Assembly (NCBI GenBank): GCA_036846005.1
Contig: DAIUCV010000001.1
Coordinates: 1-53,029, forward strand
DNA from: DATEXQ01 sp036846005
Lineage (GTDB): Bacteria > Patescibacteriota > Microgenomatia > UBA8517
DNA: 53,029 nt
Reading direction: 5' to 3'
Below, one piece after another: positions 8,181-16,950 of the stretch. The notes under the pieces were generated by a model. It saw only the letters and a list, made by a program, of their open reading frames with translations, did no database searches and had not been told where the DNA came from. How positions within the stretch are numbered: position 1 is the first letter of the stretch; each line of letters opens with the position of its first letter. A program made the position numbers and the translations under genes.

Positions 8181-8218
8181 GCGGGGTTTATAAAGTTTGT
8201 TGGTCTTTAAAACCCCGC
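8181..8218. terminator. bidirectional terminator between mreB and small membrane gene
   Basis: GCGGGGTTT(A)TAAAG pairs with CTTTAAAACCCCGC around a 9-nt loop. On the minus strand the stem is followed by seven T (complement of the A run 8172-8178), so it ends the minus-strand gene well. On the plus strand only TTTA follows. Confidence 0.75.
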
Positions 8219-8240
8219 TTTACGGAGAATGCTCATTTGA

Positions 8241-8507
8241 TTAATAAATTTCCTTTTCGACTAATGAATCAATACCTACGAGGATATATAGAAATACCCA
8301 GGGAGCAATAGAAGCCAGAAACCATACGATTGGTAAAATCCACCAGTAGGCTTCCTGCTTTGATGAAAATACATAAAATCCAAAGGCTACAGCAATAAGA
8401 AATTCGATAAACGTTACTTGAATGAACTTATATCTTAACAATTTTATTAGCCACGCAGCAATTATGGTAATAATACTCAAAACAAGTAGAACCAGGAACG
8501 TTGCCAT
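8241..8507 (-). CDS. small three-helix membrane protein, unrecognised
   Basis: 88 aa with three strongly hydrophobic stretches (about residues 2-22, 32-48, 54-78) and an acidic C-terminus. No family recognised. The gene is well supported: a clear Shine-Dalgarno run AGGAAGGAAA lies just upstream of its ATG, unusual in this window, and a terminator follows. It sits where mreC/mreD would be expected, between mreB and PBP2, but on the other strand and without similarity I can see. A wall-related role would be speculation. Confidence 0.65.
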   Translation of the reverse strand: MATFLVLLVLSIITIIAAWLIKLLRYKFIQVTFIEFLIAVAFGFYVFSSKQEAYWWILPIVWFLASIAPWVFLYILVGIDSLVEKEIY

Positions 8508-8581
8508 ATTTTCCTTCCTTTTAATGAGCTTGATCCGCAGACGTAATATAATTTAAAGTATCCTAAAAAGCAACAAAATTG

Positions 8582-8587
8582 TATGAT
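8582..8587 (+). promoter_or_regulatory. -10 element of PBP2 gene
   Basis: TATGAT (8582-8587), preceded directly by TG, ends 7 nt before ATG 8595. It predicts a leaderless transcript and decides the start. No clear -35. Confidence 0.45.
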
Positions 8588-8594
8588 ATGGGGT

Positions 8595-10235
8595 ATGGAG
8601 AATTTGTCTTCGGTTAAAACCCAAAGTTGGCTTGCGTGGTTTTTGAGGGGAATTTTAATTTTGGGTTTTATCATACTTTTTGGCCGTCTTTTTGAACTTC
8701 AGGTTATAAAAGGAAATTACTTTCGAAATTTATCCGAGGGCAACAGAATCAGGAGAGTGGTAATTTCTGCTCCCAGAGGTCAAATTTTAGCCAGAGGCGG
8801 TGAAGTATTGGTCGGAAATAAAGAGGTTAAAAGAAGGATCATCTTTAATCCCCAAGAGGGTTATGAAATATCGGATGATGTAAGTAAAGCAACCAGTGAT
8901 GAAATAATTACAGAGTGGATTAGAGATTATAAATTGAAAGAGAGTTTTGCGCATATCAGCGGTTATTTGGGATTGGTTTCGAAAGATGAAATGGGAAAGA
9001 TAGATCCGAACTGTCCGGAAAAAGGTGTTAAGGGAAACGATTCTTATGTAGGTAGAAGCGGATTGGAAGAAAAATACGATTGCCTATTATCAGGGAAAGA
9101 CGGTGAAGAGTTGATTGAAGTTGATACCACCGGGAAAAAGATTAGATCTTTGGGGAAAAGAGAACCTGTAGCGGGAAAAGATGTCAAAACTACAGTAGAT
9201 TATTCACTTCAGGAAAAAGTCTCAACTGTGATGGGAGGAAAACCCGGGGCAATAGTGGTCAGCGACAGACAGGGAGAAATTCTTGCCCTATATTCCTCTC
9301 CTTCTTATGATCCCAACATTTTCCTAAACGACAACTATAGAAAAGAAGTTGAAAGTTTATTAAATGATCAAGGCTTGCCGCTTTTTAATCGGGCTATAGG
9401 AGGTTTATATCATCCGGGTTCTGTTTTTAAAACGATTGTCGCAATTGCAGGTTTGGAGGAAAAAGTAATAGATAAAAATTATGTCTATGATGACCCAGGA
9501 GTTATAACCATCAACGATTTTTCCTATTCAAATTGGTTTTACACTCAAAGTAAAGGAAAAGAAGGGGCGATTGGAATAGTCAGGGCAATAGGACGTTCCA
9601 CAGATACGTTTTTCTATAAATTAGGCGAGATGTTGGGGATTGAAAAAATTGACAAATGGGCTGAAAAGTTCGGTCTTAATGCCAAAACTAATATTGATTT
9701 GGTGGGAGAAATTGGAGGATTAGTTCCCAGTCCGGAATGGAAACTAAAAACTAAAAACGAAAATTGGTTTTTGGGAAATACTTACCATGTATCAATAGGC
9801 CAGGGAGACTTGGCTCTGACGCCTTTACTTATAAATACTGTGGTGGCAACCATTGCCAATGACGGAAAACTATGTAGCCCCCGTATTGGGGAAAAACCAA
9901 AGTGCAAAGACTTGGGAATAAGTAAAGAAACTCTTGATCTGGTAAAAGAGGGAATGATTGCCGCCTGCAGCTCTGGAGGAACAGGATTTCCTTTTTTTGA
10001 CTCCAACCCTCAAGTAGCCTGTAAAACAGGAACAGCGGAAACTAGTGAAGAAAACATAACTCATGCCTGGTTTACTTTTTTCGCCCCCGCAACTTTCGAA
10101 ATAGATATTACCGATGAAAAACAAAAGCCCGATTTCATAGTTACGGTTCTTGTAGAAAAAGGAGGAGAAGGCTCCAGTGTTGCAGGTCCTATGGCTAAGG
10201 ATATTTTTGACTATTGGTTCGGAAAACAAAAATAA
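8595..10235 (+). CDS. mrdA: penicillin-binding protein 2-type transpeptidase
   Basis: About 546 aa, class B PBP that cross-links peptidoglycan during elongation. One membrane anchor (residues 15-33), then a pedestal/dimerisation region, then the transpeptidase domain. Motifs: SxxK as SVFK (nucleophile Ser) in HPGSVFKT; second motif STD, like the SxD of E. coli PBP2; KTG as CKTGTAETS near the end. An in-frame ATG at 8583 exists; 8595 is preferred because of the -10 at 8582-8587. Its partner RodA is not in the window. dprA follows after 27 nt. Confidence 0.92.
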   Translation: MENLSSVKTQSWLAWFLRGILILGFIILFGRLFELQVIKGNYFRNLSEGNRIRRVVISAPRGQILARGGEVLVGNKEVKRRIIFNPQEGYEISDDVSKATSDEIITEWIRDYKLKESFAHISGYLGLVSKDEMGKIDPNCPEKGVKGNDSYVGRSGLEEKYDCLLSGKDGEELIEVDTTGKKIRSLGKREPVAGKDVKTTVDYSLQEKVSTVMGGKPGAIVVSDRQGEILALYSSPSYDPNIFLNDNYRKEVESLLNDQGLPLFNRAIGGLYHPGSVFKTIVAIAGLEEKVIDKNYVYDDPGVITINDFSYSNWFYTQSKGKEGAIGIVRAIGRSTDTFFYKLGEMLGIEKIDKWAEKFGLNAKTNIDLVGEIGGLVPSPEWKLKTKNENWFLGNTYHVSIGQGDLALTPLLINTVVATIANDGKLCSPRIGEKPKCKDLGISKETLDLVKEGMIAACSSGGTGFPFFDSNPQVACKTGTAETSEENITHAWFTFFAPATFEIDITDEKQKPDFIVTVLVEKGGEGSSVAGPMAKDIFDYWFGKQK

Positions 10236-10262
10236 ATTTAAGATATAAATATTTAACTTTTA

Positions 10263-11132
10263 ATGACAGAGCGCGAATATCTGGCTTTATTGTATTCATT
10301 TATACTATTTGGACCTGTAAGAATTAATCTGCTGACATCTTACTTTAAGAGTTCGAAGAATGTTTGGAAAGCAAGCGGCCAAGAATTACTGAAGTTGGGA
10401 TTAAGACCGGATACAGTTGAGAAGTTTAACCGCTACAGAAACAAGATTGACCCCATTAATTATTTCAAACGTCTTAAATCAAATTCCGTTCATTTTGTTA
10501 CCTATTTGGATAAAAGATACCCTAAGAATTTAAAAAACTTGGATGATGCTCCCTGCGTTTTATATCTCAAAGGAAAGTTAAAGAAAAGTGACGAAAATGC
10601 AATAGCCATAGTCGGTGCAAGAAAAATGACTGCTTATGGGAAGGAAGTAACTACGAAGTTTGCCGGGGAACTCGCGGGTTTAGGCATAACTATTATTTCG
10701 GGTTTGGCAAGGGGTGTGGATACCAAGGCACATAATACAGTTTTAGAAGTTGGCGGAAGAACTATAGCAGTTCTTGCCGGAGGATTGGATAATATATATC
10801 CTCCCGAAAATAGTTCATTGGCCAAGAATATTGTCGATTCGGGAGGTGTTTTATTATCGGAATATCCTTTGGGATACCCCTCATATCGAGGCAATTTTGT
10901 TAACAGGAATAGAATTATTTCCGGTCTTTCAAAGGCTGTATTAGTTATTGAGGGTGAGAAAAGAAGCGGTACTCTCTTGACTGCTTCTCATGCCGCAAAT
11001 CAAGGACGACAGGTATTTGCAGTTCCGGGACCGATATCCTCGCCGACTTCCGGTGCTCCGCTTTTCCTCATTCAAAACGGTGCCAAAGCGGTAACTTGCA
11101 CCAAAGATATTTTGGAGGAATTGGATTTTTAA
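10263..11132 (+). CDS. dprA: DNA-processing protein DprA/Smf
   Basis: 289 aa. DprA protects incoming single-stranded DNA during natural transformation and loads RecA. An N-terminal SAM-like helical region (1-70) is followed by the Rossmann-like domain: VGARKMTAYG, SGLARGVDTKAH, GGLDNIYPPEN, YPLGYPSYRGNFVNRNRII, SGTLLTASHA, FAVPGP. There is no extra winged-helix domain at the C-terminus. It follows the PBP2 gene. It implies a DNA uptake and recombination route, with recR and ssb also in the window. Confidence 0.94.
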   Translation: MTEREYLALLYSFILFGPVRINLLTSYFKSSKNVWKASGQELLKLGLRPDTVEKFNRYRNKIDPINYFKRLKSNSVHFVTYLDKRYPKNLKNLDDAPCVLYLKGKLKKSDENAIAIVGARKMTAYGKEVTTKFAGELAGLGITIISGLARGVDTKAHNTVLEVGGRTIAVLAGGLDNIYPPENSSLAKNIVDSGGVLLSEYPLGYPSYRGNFVNRNRIISGLSKAVLVIEGEKRSGTLLTASHAANQGRQVFAVPGPISSPTSGAPLFLIQNGAKAVTCTKDILEELDF

Positions 11133-11217
11133 TTTAAAGAAAGACAAAAGTGTATCTTGACTCGTTTGCTAAAATATCACATATTTTACTATCGCTTATT
11201 TTAGTTAGACCAACTAT

Positions 11218-11223
11218 TATGAT
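11218..11223 (+). promoter_or_regulatory. -10 element of topA
   Basis: TATGAT ends 8 nt before ATG 11232. Only a weak -35-like CTTATT lies 17 nt upstream. It fits the leaderless pattern of the window. Confidence 0.4.
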
Positions 11224-11231
11224 GTATTGAT

Positions 11232-13301
11232 ATGAATTTAATAATTGTAGAATCACCAACCAAAGCGCGTACCCTTTCAAAATTTTTGGGCAGCGATTAT
11301 TCCATTGAAGCCACAATGGGACACATTAAAGATTTACCCAAAAGTACTCTGGGTATTGACGTTGAAAAGAATTTTAAACCCCAATATGACGATATCCAAA
11401 AAAAGTCTGATGTAGTTTCCGTGATATTAAAAGCCGCAAAAAAAGCAGGAAAGATTTACTTGGCAACAGATCCGGACAGGGAAGGTGAGGCAATCGCTAA
11501 GCATGTTGAGGAGGTAATTAACACAAATTTAAAACACTCAGCAAAAAACTCAAAATTAGGGAGAATTGTGTTTCATGAAATTACCAAGGAGGCAGTAGAG
11601 GAAGCGATTAAAAATCCTAAGAGCATAGACGAAAATATGGTAGATGCTCAAATTGCAAGAAGAGTACTGGATAGGCTAGTGGGATATAAATTATCCCCGC
11701 TTTTATGGAGAAAAGTAAGAAGAGGATTATCTGCCGGAAGAGTACAGTCGGTTACGGTAAGGCTTATTGTTGAAAAAGAAAAGGAAATAGAAAAATTTAA
11801 ATCCCAGGAGTATTGGGAAATTTTTGCGGAGGTAATAAAAAGAAATAAATCAAAATCTGAGAATAAAAGTTTTGTTGTTCAGCTTATAAGAATTGGAGAA
11901 AAGAAAGCCGATATTGCAAACGAAAAAGATGCAAGAGAGATTGTAGGGAATTTGGAAAAAAGTACATACGATGTATTTGACGTTCAGAAAAAGGAAGTGA
12001 GAAGAAATCCCTATCCGCCTTTTACCACTTCTACCATGACCCAGGCTGCAGCGAGAATTATGTTTTGGTCAGCGAAAAAAACTATGAGCATAGCCCAGGC
12101 ATTATACGAAGAGGGATTAATTACCTATCATAGAACAGATTCAACCAATATTGCAACGTCAGCCATAGAAAAGGTAAGAAATTATATAAAAACCGAATAC
12201 GGAATAAAATATCTGCCCGAAAAACCTATCTTTTATAAAACCCAATCAAAAGTAGCCCAAGAAGCACATGAGGCAATACGTCCTACAAAATTGGATTCCA
12301 AATTTGAAGTCTCTAATAGAAAATTCGCAAAAGATGCACAATCTTTATACAACCTTATATGGAAAAAATTTGTTGCTTGCCAAATGAATCCCAGTCTATA
12401 CGACGAGACCACAATAGATGTTTCGGCAAAATTAAAAACTAAACCGATAAATTATTTATTGCGTGCTTCGGGTCAAATAATGTTATTCGATGGTTGGAAA
12501 ATATTATATAAAAGGGAAGAAGAGTCACTTCGTCTACCCGAAGTGGTGAAAGGAGAAGGTTTGGATCTTATTTCTTCCAAAAGCGAAGAGACTAAGGGTA
12601 AAAAAGTTTGGGGAGATCAGAAATTTACTCAAGCCCCGGCCAGATATTCCGAAGCATCCCTAATTAAAACTCTGGAGAAATTGGGAATCGGCAGACCTTC
12701 GACTTATGCACCGATTATATCGACCATTCAAATAAGAAATTACGTAGTGAAGGAAGAAGGAAGATTTTCTCCAACGTCAATCGGAATTGCTGTAAATGAT
12801 TTTTTAATGGATAATTTTCCCGATGTATTTGAATATTCCTTTACCGCCAAAATGGAAGACGATCTGGATAATATTGCCAAAGGAGAAGTTAAATGGACGG
12901 GAGTAATTGGGGATTTTTGGAAACCCTTTGATAAAAAACTAATTAGCGTCGGTAAAAATTCCAAAAGAGTTAAAATTGCCGTGGAAAAATTGGGTAAGAA
13001 ATGTCCCGAATGCAAAGAAGGAGAATTGGTAATAAGGATAGGAAGATTCGGAAAGTTTATTTCCTGTTCAAGATTCCCGGATTGCAAATATACCGAAAAA
13101 TACGTTGAAAAAATAGGAAAGAAATGCCCAGATTGTAAAAAAGGTGATGTAATTGTTAAAAGAAGTCAAAAAGGAAGGAAGTTTTTCGGATGTTCCAGAT
13201 ACCCTGAATGCAAATGGGCTTCTTGGAGAAAACCGGGAGAGGAAGAGAAAAAAGAAGAAAATCAAGAGAATGGAAATAACAAAACCAACATTAAAATTTA
13301 A
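11232..13301 (+). CDS. topA: DNA topoisomerase I
   Basis: 689 aa type IA topoisomerase, relaxing negative supercoils. The Toprim domain opens with NLIIVESPTKA and contains ATDPDREGEAIA (metal-binding acids). The gate domains include LSAGRVQSV, and the active-site tyrosine is in GLITYHRTDS. Two C-terminal four-Cys zinc ribbons follow (CPECKEG...CSRFPDC and CPDCKKG...CSRYPEC), fewer than the three of E. coli. The last 32 nt overlap the start of dut in another frame. Confidence 0.96.
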   Translation: MNLIIVESPTKARTLSKFLGSDYSIEATMGHIKDLPKSTLGIDVEKNFKPQYDDIQKKSDVVSVILKAAKKAGKIYLATDPDREGEAIAKHVEEVINTNLKHSAKNSKLGRIVFHEITKEAVEEAIKNPKSIDENMVDAQIARRVLDRLVGYKLSPLLWRKVRRGLSAGRVQSVTVRLIVEKEKEIEKFKSQEYWEIFAEVIKRNKSKSENKSFVVQLIRIGEKKADIANEKDAREIVGNLEKSTYDVFDVQKKEVRRNPYPPFTTSTMTQAAARIMFWSAKKTMSIAQALYEEGLITYHRTDSTNIATSAIEKVRNYIKTEYGIKYLPEKPIFYKTQSKVAQEAHEAIRPTKLDSKFEVSNRKFAKDAQSLYNLIWKKFVACQMNPSLYDETTIDVSAKLKTKPINYLLRASGQIMLFDGWKILYKREEESLRLPEVVKGEGLDLISSKSEETKGKKVWGDQKFTQAPARYSEASLIKTLEKLGIGRPSTYAPIISTIQIRNYVVKEEGRFSPTSIGIAVNDFLMDNFPDVFEYSFTAKMEDDLDNIAKGEVKWTGVIGDFWKPFDKKLISVGKNSKRVKIAVEKLGKKCPECKEGELVIRIGRFGKFISCSRFPDCKYTEKYVEKIGKKCPDCKKGDVIVKRSQKGRKFFGCSRYPECKWASWRKPGEEEKKEENQENGNNKTNIKI

Positions 13302-13710
13302 AATAATTAAGAAGGAAGGAATAATTCCTGCTTATGCCCACGAAGATGACGCCGGATTTGATTTATACTCCACAGTTAAGGTAATTATCAAAAAAGGAAA
13401 AATTCAAACAATTCCTTTAGGAATTGCATCCGAGATTCCGGATGGATTTTTTGTTTCCTTTCGCGATAAAAGCGGATTGGCAGCCAAGTTCGGTATCCAT
13501 GTAATGGCGGGAGTTGTAGATTCAGGTTATAGAGGTGAATGGTTGGTTGTTTTGGTAAATCTGGGAGACAATGATTACACAGTCGAAATAGGAGATAAAA
13601 TTGCACAAGGGATTCTTCAAAAGGCACCAAAAGCGGAAATAAAAGCAGTTAAAAAATTGGATTCGTCCGAAAGAGGGTCGGGGGGGTTTGGAAGTACGGG
13701 GAAAAAATAA
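13270..13710 (+). CDS. dut: dUTP diphosphatase
   Basis: 147 aa homotrimeric dUTPase, hydrolysing dUTP to dUMP, which keeps uracil out of DNA and feeds ThyA. All five motifs are present: DAGFDL, DKSGLAAKFG, GVVDSGYRGE, GDKIAQG and the C-terminal GSGGFGSTG. The start is ATG 13270 inside the topA 3' end (32-nt overlap). An upstream extension in the same frame reads basic low-complexity sequence shared with topA coding DNA and is not credible. It converges on thyA. Confidence 0.95.
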   Translation: MEITKPTLKFKIIKKEGIIPAYAHEDDAGFDLYSTVKVIIKKGKIQTIPLGIASEIPDGFFVSFRDKSGLAAKFGIHVMAGVVDSGYRGEWLVVLVNLGDNDYTVEIGDKIAQGILQKAPKAEIKAVKKLDSSERGSGGFGSTGKK

Positions 13711-13747
13711 ACCCCGGTAGTTTAATTAATTTAACCGTTACCGGGGT
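13711..13747 (-). terminator. terminator for thyA, shared with dut end
   Basis: ACCCCGGTA (13711-13719) pairs with TACCGGGGT (13739-13747). On the minus strand the stem is followed by TTTATTTTTT, a good U-tract. On the plus strand no T run follows. Confidence 0.75.
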
Positions 13748-13764
13748 GAACTGTACACTTAAAA

Positions 13765-14559
13765 TTATACTGAAATAGGAGCCTCTATTGCTGGATGCGA
13801 GACGTAGTTCTCAAGCCGAAAATCTTGGTATTCGAAATCATCAATATTTTTTACTTCTGGGTTTAAAAGCATTACGGGTAAGTTCAGAGGTTGGCGTTTA
13901 AGTTGCAGTTTTGCCTGTTCAAGATGATTTAGGTAAAGATGTGTGTCTCCAAGGGTCAAAACTAATTCTCCATAATCATAACCCGTTACCTGAGAAATCA
14001 TCATTGTTAAAAGGGCATAACCTGCGATATTAAAGGGTAAACCCAAAAACGTATCGACACTTCTCTGAAACATCAGACAAGATAGTTTTCCCAGTGAGAC
14101 GTAAAACTGAAATAGAAGATGACAGGGTGGTAATGCCATTTTATCAATTTCGCCGGGATTCCAAGCAGTTACAATCATTCTTCTGTCATTTGGGTTTTTT
14201 TTAATAAGATCTATAACTTGCTGGATCTGATCTATTACCCTTCCGTCTTTTGCCTCCCACGTCCTCCACTGTTTTCCGTAGACAGGTCCTAAGTTTCCGT
14301 TTTCGTCAGCCCATTCATCCCAAATATGTACTCCTTTTTCCTGCAACCACTTTGCGTTTGTTTCTCCTTTCAAAAACCACAAGAGTTCATAGATTATAGA
14401 TTTATAATGTATCTTTTTGGTTGTCACAAGAGGGAAACTCAATTTTAAATCAAACCTGATTTGTCTGCCAAAAACAGAAAGGGTTCCTGTTCCTGTTCGA
14501 TCGCTTTTCTTAATACCGTTATCCAAAATATCTTGAAGTAAATCCAGATATTGTTTCAA
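13765..14559 (-). CDS. thyA: thymidylate synthase
   Basis: 264 aa, the same length as E. coli ThyA. It converts dUMP and 5,10-methylene-THF to dTMP and DHF. Visible: SDRTGTGTLSVFG near the N-terminus, the nucleophile Cys in ALPPCHLLFQF, the QRSVDTFLGLPFNIA substrate-binding block, and GDTHLYLNH. The start is TTG 14559, supported by the Shine-Dalgarno AAAGGA 9 nt upstream. It diverges from tdk and tmk, so synthesis and salvage of dTMP are clustered. Confidence 0.97.
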   Translation of the reverse strand: MKQYLDLLQDILDNGIKKSDRTGTGTLSVFGRQIRFDLKLSFPLVTTKKIHYKSIIYELLWFLKGETNAKWLQEKGVHIWDEWADENGNLGPVYGKQWRTWEAKDGRVIDQIQQVIDLIKKNPNDRRMIVTAWNPGEIDKMALPPCHLLFQFYVSLGKLSCLMFQRSVDTFLGLPFNIAGYALLTMMISQVTGYDYGELVLTLGDTHLYLNHLEQAKLQLKRQPLNLPVMLLNPEVKNIDDFEYQDFRLENYVSHPAIEAPISV

Positions 14560-14667
14560 AATAATCCATCCTTTCTTTGTTAATGTGCACAGTTTGGAAA
14601 AGAATATACTATTTACGAAAAAAGGTCTAGTATTTTTTTAAAAGACTTGTTATAGTGCATCAGAAAA

Positions 14668-15333
14668 ATGTCAGATGCAGAAAGAAGGCCAGAAATTAAA
14701 GAGAAACCGGAATCGGGTTCTATAGAAGTAATAGCGGGCTGCATGTTTAGCGGAAAAACCGATGAGATGATACGAAGACTAGAGCGTGAGGAAATCGCAC
14801 TAGATATTCGTTTAAAAAATAACGTTATTAATCAAAGGACAAAAGATGAGTATATTAGGGTATTTAAACCGTCAATTGATATTCGTTATAGCGAAAATAA
14901 TATAGACTCCCACTGTGGTACAAAATTTCCTGCTATTCCTTTGGAAAAAAATCGACCGGGAGATATTTATGATTATATAAAATACTATACAAAGGTTGTC
15001 GCGATAGACGAGGCACAATTTTTTTCTAGAGAGTTAGTTCAAATTTGTCACAATTTAACAGACCTTGGAATAAGAGTTATTGTTGCGGGTCTGGATACGA
15101 ATTTTCGTGGAGAAACCTTTGGTCCTATGGGAGATTTATTGGCTCGTGCAAATAAAGTACTTAAATTAACTGCAGTTTGCGTAGTTTGCGGAAAGGATAA
15201 TGCAAATAGAACTCAGAGGTTGGTAAACGGAAAACCAGCAAATTATAATGATCCGGAAGTGGTAGTGGGTGCCTCCGAACTTTATGAAGCTCGCTGTGAA
15301 CTCCATCATGAAGTACTAGGAAGTACTGTATAG
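14668..15333 (+). CDS. tdk: thymidine kinase (type II)
   Basis: 221 aa. It phosphorylates salvaged thymidine to dTMP. P-loop GCMFSGKT near residues 28-35, Walker B VVAIDEAQFF, and a zinc site of CVVC plus the C-terminal CELH pair. The 25-residue polar N-terminal extension is longer than usual. A TATAGT element 11 nt upstream of the ATG could be its -10. tmk follows after 17 nt. Confidence 0.93.
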   Translation: MSDAERRPEIKEKPESGSIEVIAGCMFSGKTDEMIRRLEREEIALDIRLKNNVINQRTKDEYIRVFKPSIDIRYSENNIDSHCGTKFPAIPLEKNRPGDIYDYIKYYTKVVAIDEAQFFSRELVQICHNLTDLGIRVIVAGLDTNFRGETFGPMGDLLARANKVLKLTAVCVVCGKDNANRTQRLVNGKPANYNDPEVVVGASELYEARCELHHEVLGSTV

Positions 15334-15350
15334 CATTTAGTATCTATAAT

Positions 15351-16043
15351 ATGACCGAAAGAATAACTCAAACATATACGGCAGAGTTCGAAGTGAATCC
15401 CTATCAGGGTCTATTTATAGTCGTTGAGGGTTTGGACGGCTCGGGTAATTCTACACAAGTTGAATGTTTAAGGAATTACTTTACAGAGCGTTTTAAGTGC
15501 CAAAAGGGTTGTGTCCAGGTTATTAAAGAACCGACTTACGGACCAACCGGAGCATCAATTAACTGGGCACTAAGACGCGGTCTTAAGATTGACGATCAAA
15601 CTTTACAACTGATGTTTATTGCGGATAGATCAGATGATTTGTTAAATGAAAGAACGGGAATCGTAAAATTTTTAAAAACTCCCGGAAATGTGGTTCTTGG
15701 GGACAGATATATGTTTTCGTCAGCGTTTGGAAATGTGGCTGGATTAGATATAGATTGGCTATTATCTATTCAGAGCAAATTTATTTTACCCGACTATACG
15801 TTCTTTCTTGATGTCAAACCGGATGTATGTATGAAAAGGATTGAAAAAAGAGATAATGGTGTAGATCGGTTTGAAAAGTTAGAGCATCTTTTTAAAGCCC
15901 ATCAAGGTTATGAATATATCATGAAAAAATTTCCTGAATTTATGATCAGAATCGACGGAGAAAAACCGATATTCGATATTACAAATCGGATTATATGCGA
16001 TATAGAAAAAAGCCCCAAACTTCCAGGTAAATTGTATTTTTAA
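15351..16043 (+). CDS. tmk: thymidylate kinase-family protein with altered Walker A
   Basis: 230 aa. The family makes dTDP from dTMP and ATP. Visible: the P-loop region VEGLDGSGNSTQ, the LMFIADRSD segment, the dTMP-binding GDRYMFSSAFG, and LID-like RDNGVDRFEK. The normally invariant P-loop lysine (GxxGxGKST) is asparagine: codon 33 is AAT. The rest of the fold is conserved and the genomic context (dut, thyA, tdk) fits, so activity is likely but unproven. An alternative is a catalytically reduced paralogue with the true Tmk elsewhere. Confidence 0.85.
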   Translation: MTERITQTYTAEFEVNPYQGLFIVVEGLDGSGNSTQVECLRNYFTERFKCQKGCVQVIKEPTYGPTGASINWALRRGLKIDDQTLQLMFIADRSDDLLNERTGIVKFLKTPGNVVLGDRYMFSSAFGNVAGLDIDWLLSIQSKFILPDYTFFLDVKPDVCMKRIEKRDNGVDRFEKLEHLFKAHQGYEYIMKKFPEFMIRIDGEKPIFDITNRIICDIEKSPKLPGKLYF

Positions 16044-16045
16044 TG

Positions 16046-16051
16046 TATAAT
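16046..16051 (+). promoter_or_regulatory. -10 element of formiminotransferase gene
   Basis: A perfect TATAAT, preceded directly by TG, ends 7 nt before ATG 16059. It predicts a leaderless transcript separate from tmk. No clear -35. Confidence 0.5.
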
Positions 16052-16058
16052 ACTTCTA

Positions 16059-16949
16059 ATGCAAAAACTGATTGAGTGCGTTCCTAATTTTTCTGAAGGA
16101 AGAAATAAAAAGGTAATAGATAAAATATTTAGTGCCGCAAATATAAAAGGGGTAAAGGTATTTGAGTTGGAGTTTGACAAATCCCATAACCGCTCCCTTT
16201 TTACTATCGTAGGATCTCCTGAAAAGGTTTTGGCTTCTGTCCTGGAATCAATTAAAGTTGCCACAAAAATGATTGACATGAATAAACATTTGGGAGAACA
16301 CCCCAGGATTGGTGCAACAGACGTGGTTCCCTTTGTACCGATTTCGGGAGTAAGTATGAAAGAATGTGTAAATTTATCCAAAAAACTGGCTGTTAGAGTT
16401 GCCAAAGAATTAAAAATTCCGGTTTATTTATATGAGGATAGTGCAACCAGAAAGGAAAGGATAAACCTGGCAGATGTCAGAAAAGGCGAATATGAAGGAT
16501 TAAAGAAAGAAATTAAGGTTAATCCCGACAGAAAACCCGACTATGGACCCTCTTCTCTTCATCCTACCGCTGGAGCAGTTGTAATAGGAGCAAGGAAATA
16601 TTTGGTTGCCTACAATGTTAATTTGGATACCAAAGATATAGCTATTGCCAAGAAAATTGCAGAAAAAGTCAGAGAAAAAGACGGGGGATTAAAAGCAGTC
16701 AAAGCTTTAGGATTTAATGTAGGAGGATATGCACAAGTATCAATGAATCTGGTAGATTTCGAAAAAACAAATTTTGATGAAGCTTATTGGGAAATCGAAA
16801 AATTGGCAAAAAGATTTAATGTCAAAATAAAAAGTTCGGAAATTTACGGTATGATTCCGTTAGAAGCAGTTGTAAGAGCCATAAAATATACTTTTAAGGC
16901 AGATACTTTTAAATCTGATCAAATATTGGAAAAGAAACTTTTCGAATAA
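16059..16949 (+). CDS. glutamate formimidoyltransferase
   Basis: 296 aa. It moves the formimino group between formiminoglutamate and THF. The sequence starts KLIECVPNFSEGR, typical of the family, and keeps the catalytic His in GEHPRIGATDV. Further conserved blocks are PVYLYEDSA, GPSSLHPTAGA, LVAYNVNL and a C-terminal EIYGMIPLEA. This corresponds to the N-terminal half of mammalian FTCD. The next gene, 1 nt downstream, is the matching cyclodeaminase. No histidine-degradation genes are adjacent, so the donor is uncertain. The likely product is one-carbon THF for ThyA and Fmt. Confidence 0.92.
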   Translation: MQKLIECVPNFSEGRNKKVIDKIFSAANIKGVKVFELEFDKSHNRSLFTIVGSPEKVLASVLESIKVATKMIDMNKHLGEHPRIGATDVVPFVPISGVSMKECVNLSKKLAVRVAKELKIPVYLYEDSATRKERINLADVRKGEYEGLKKEIKVNPDRKPDYGPSSLHPTAGAVVIGARKYLVAYNVNLDTKDIAIAKKIAEKVREKDGGLKAVKALGFNVGGYAQVSMNLVDFEKTNFDEAYWEIEKLAKRFNVKIKSSEIYGMIPLEAVVRAIKYTFKADTFKSDQILEKKLFE

Positions 16950-16950
16950 T

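Noticed and set aside
13153..13269. N-terminal extension of dUTPase inside topA
   Set aside because: Same-frame extension reads the topA zinc-ribbon DNA out of frame and is not part of the dUTPase family; ATG 13270 gives the standard start.
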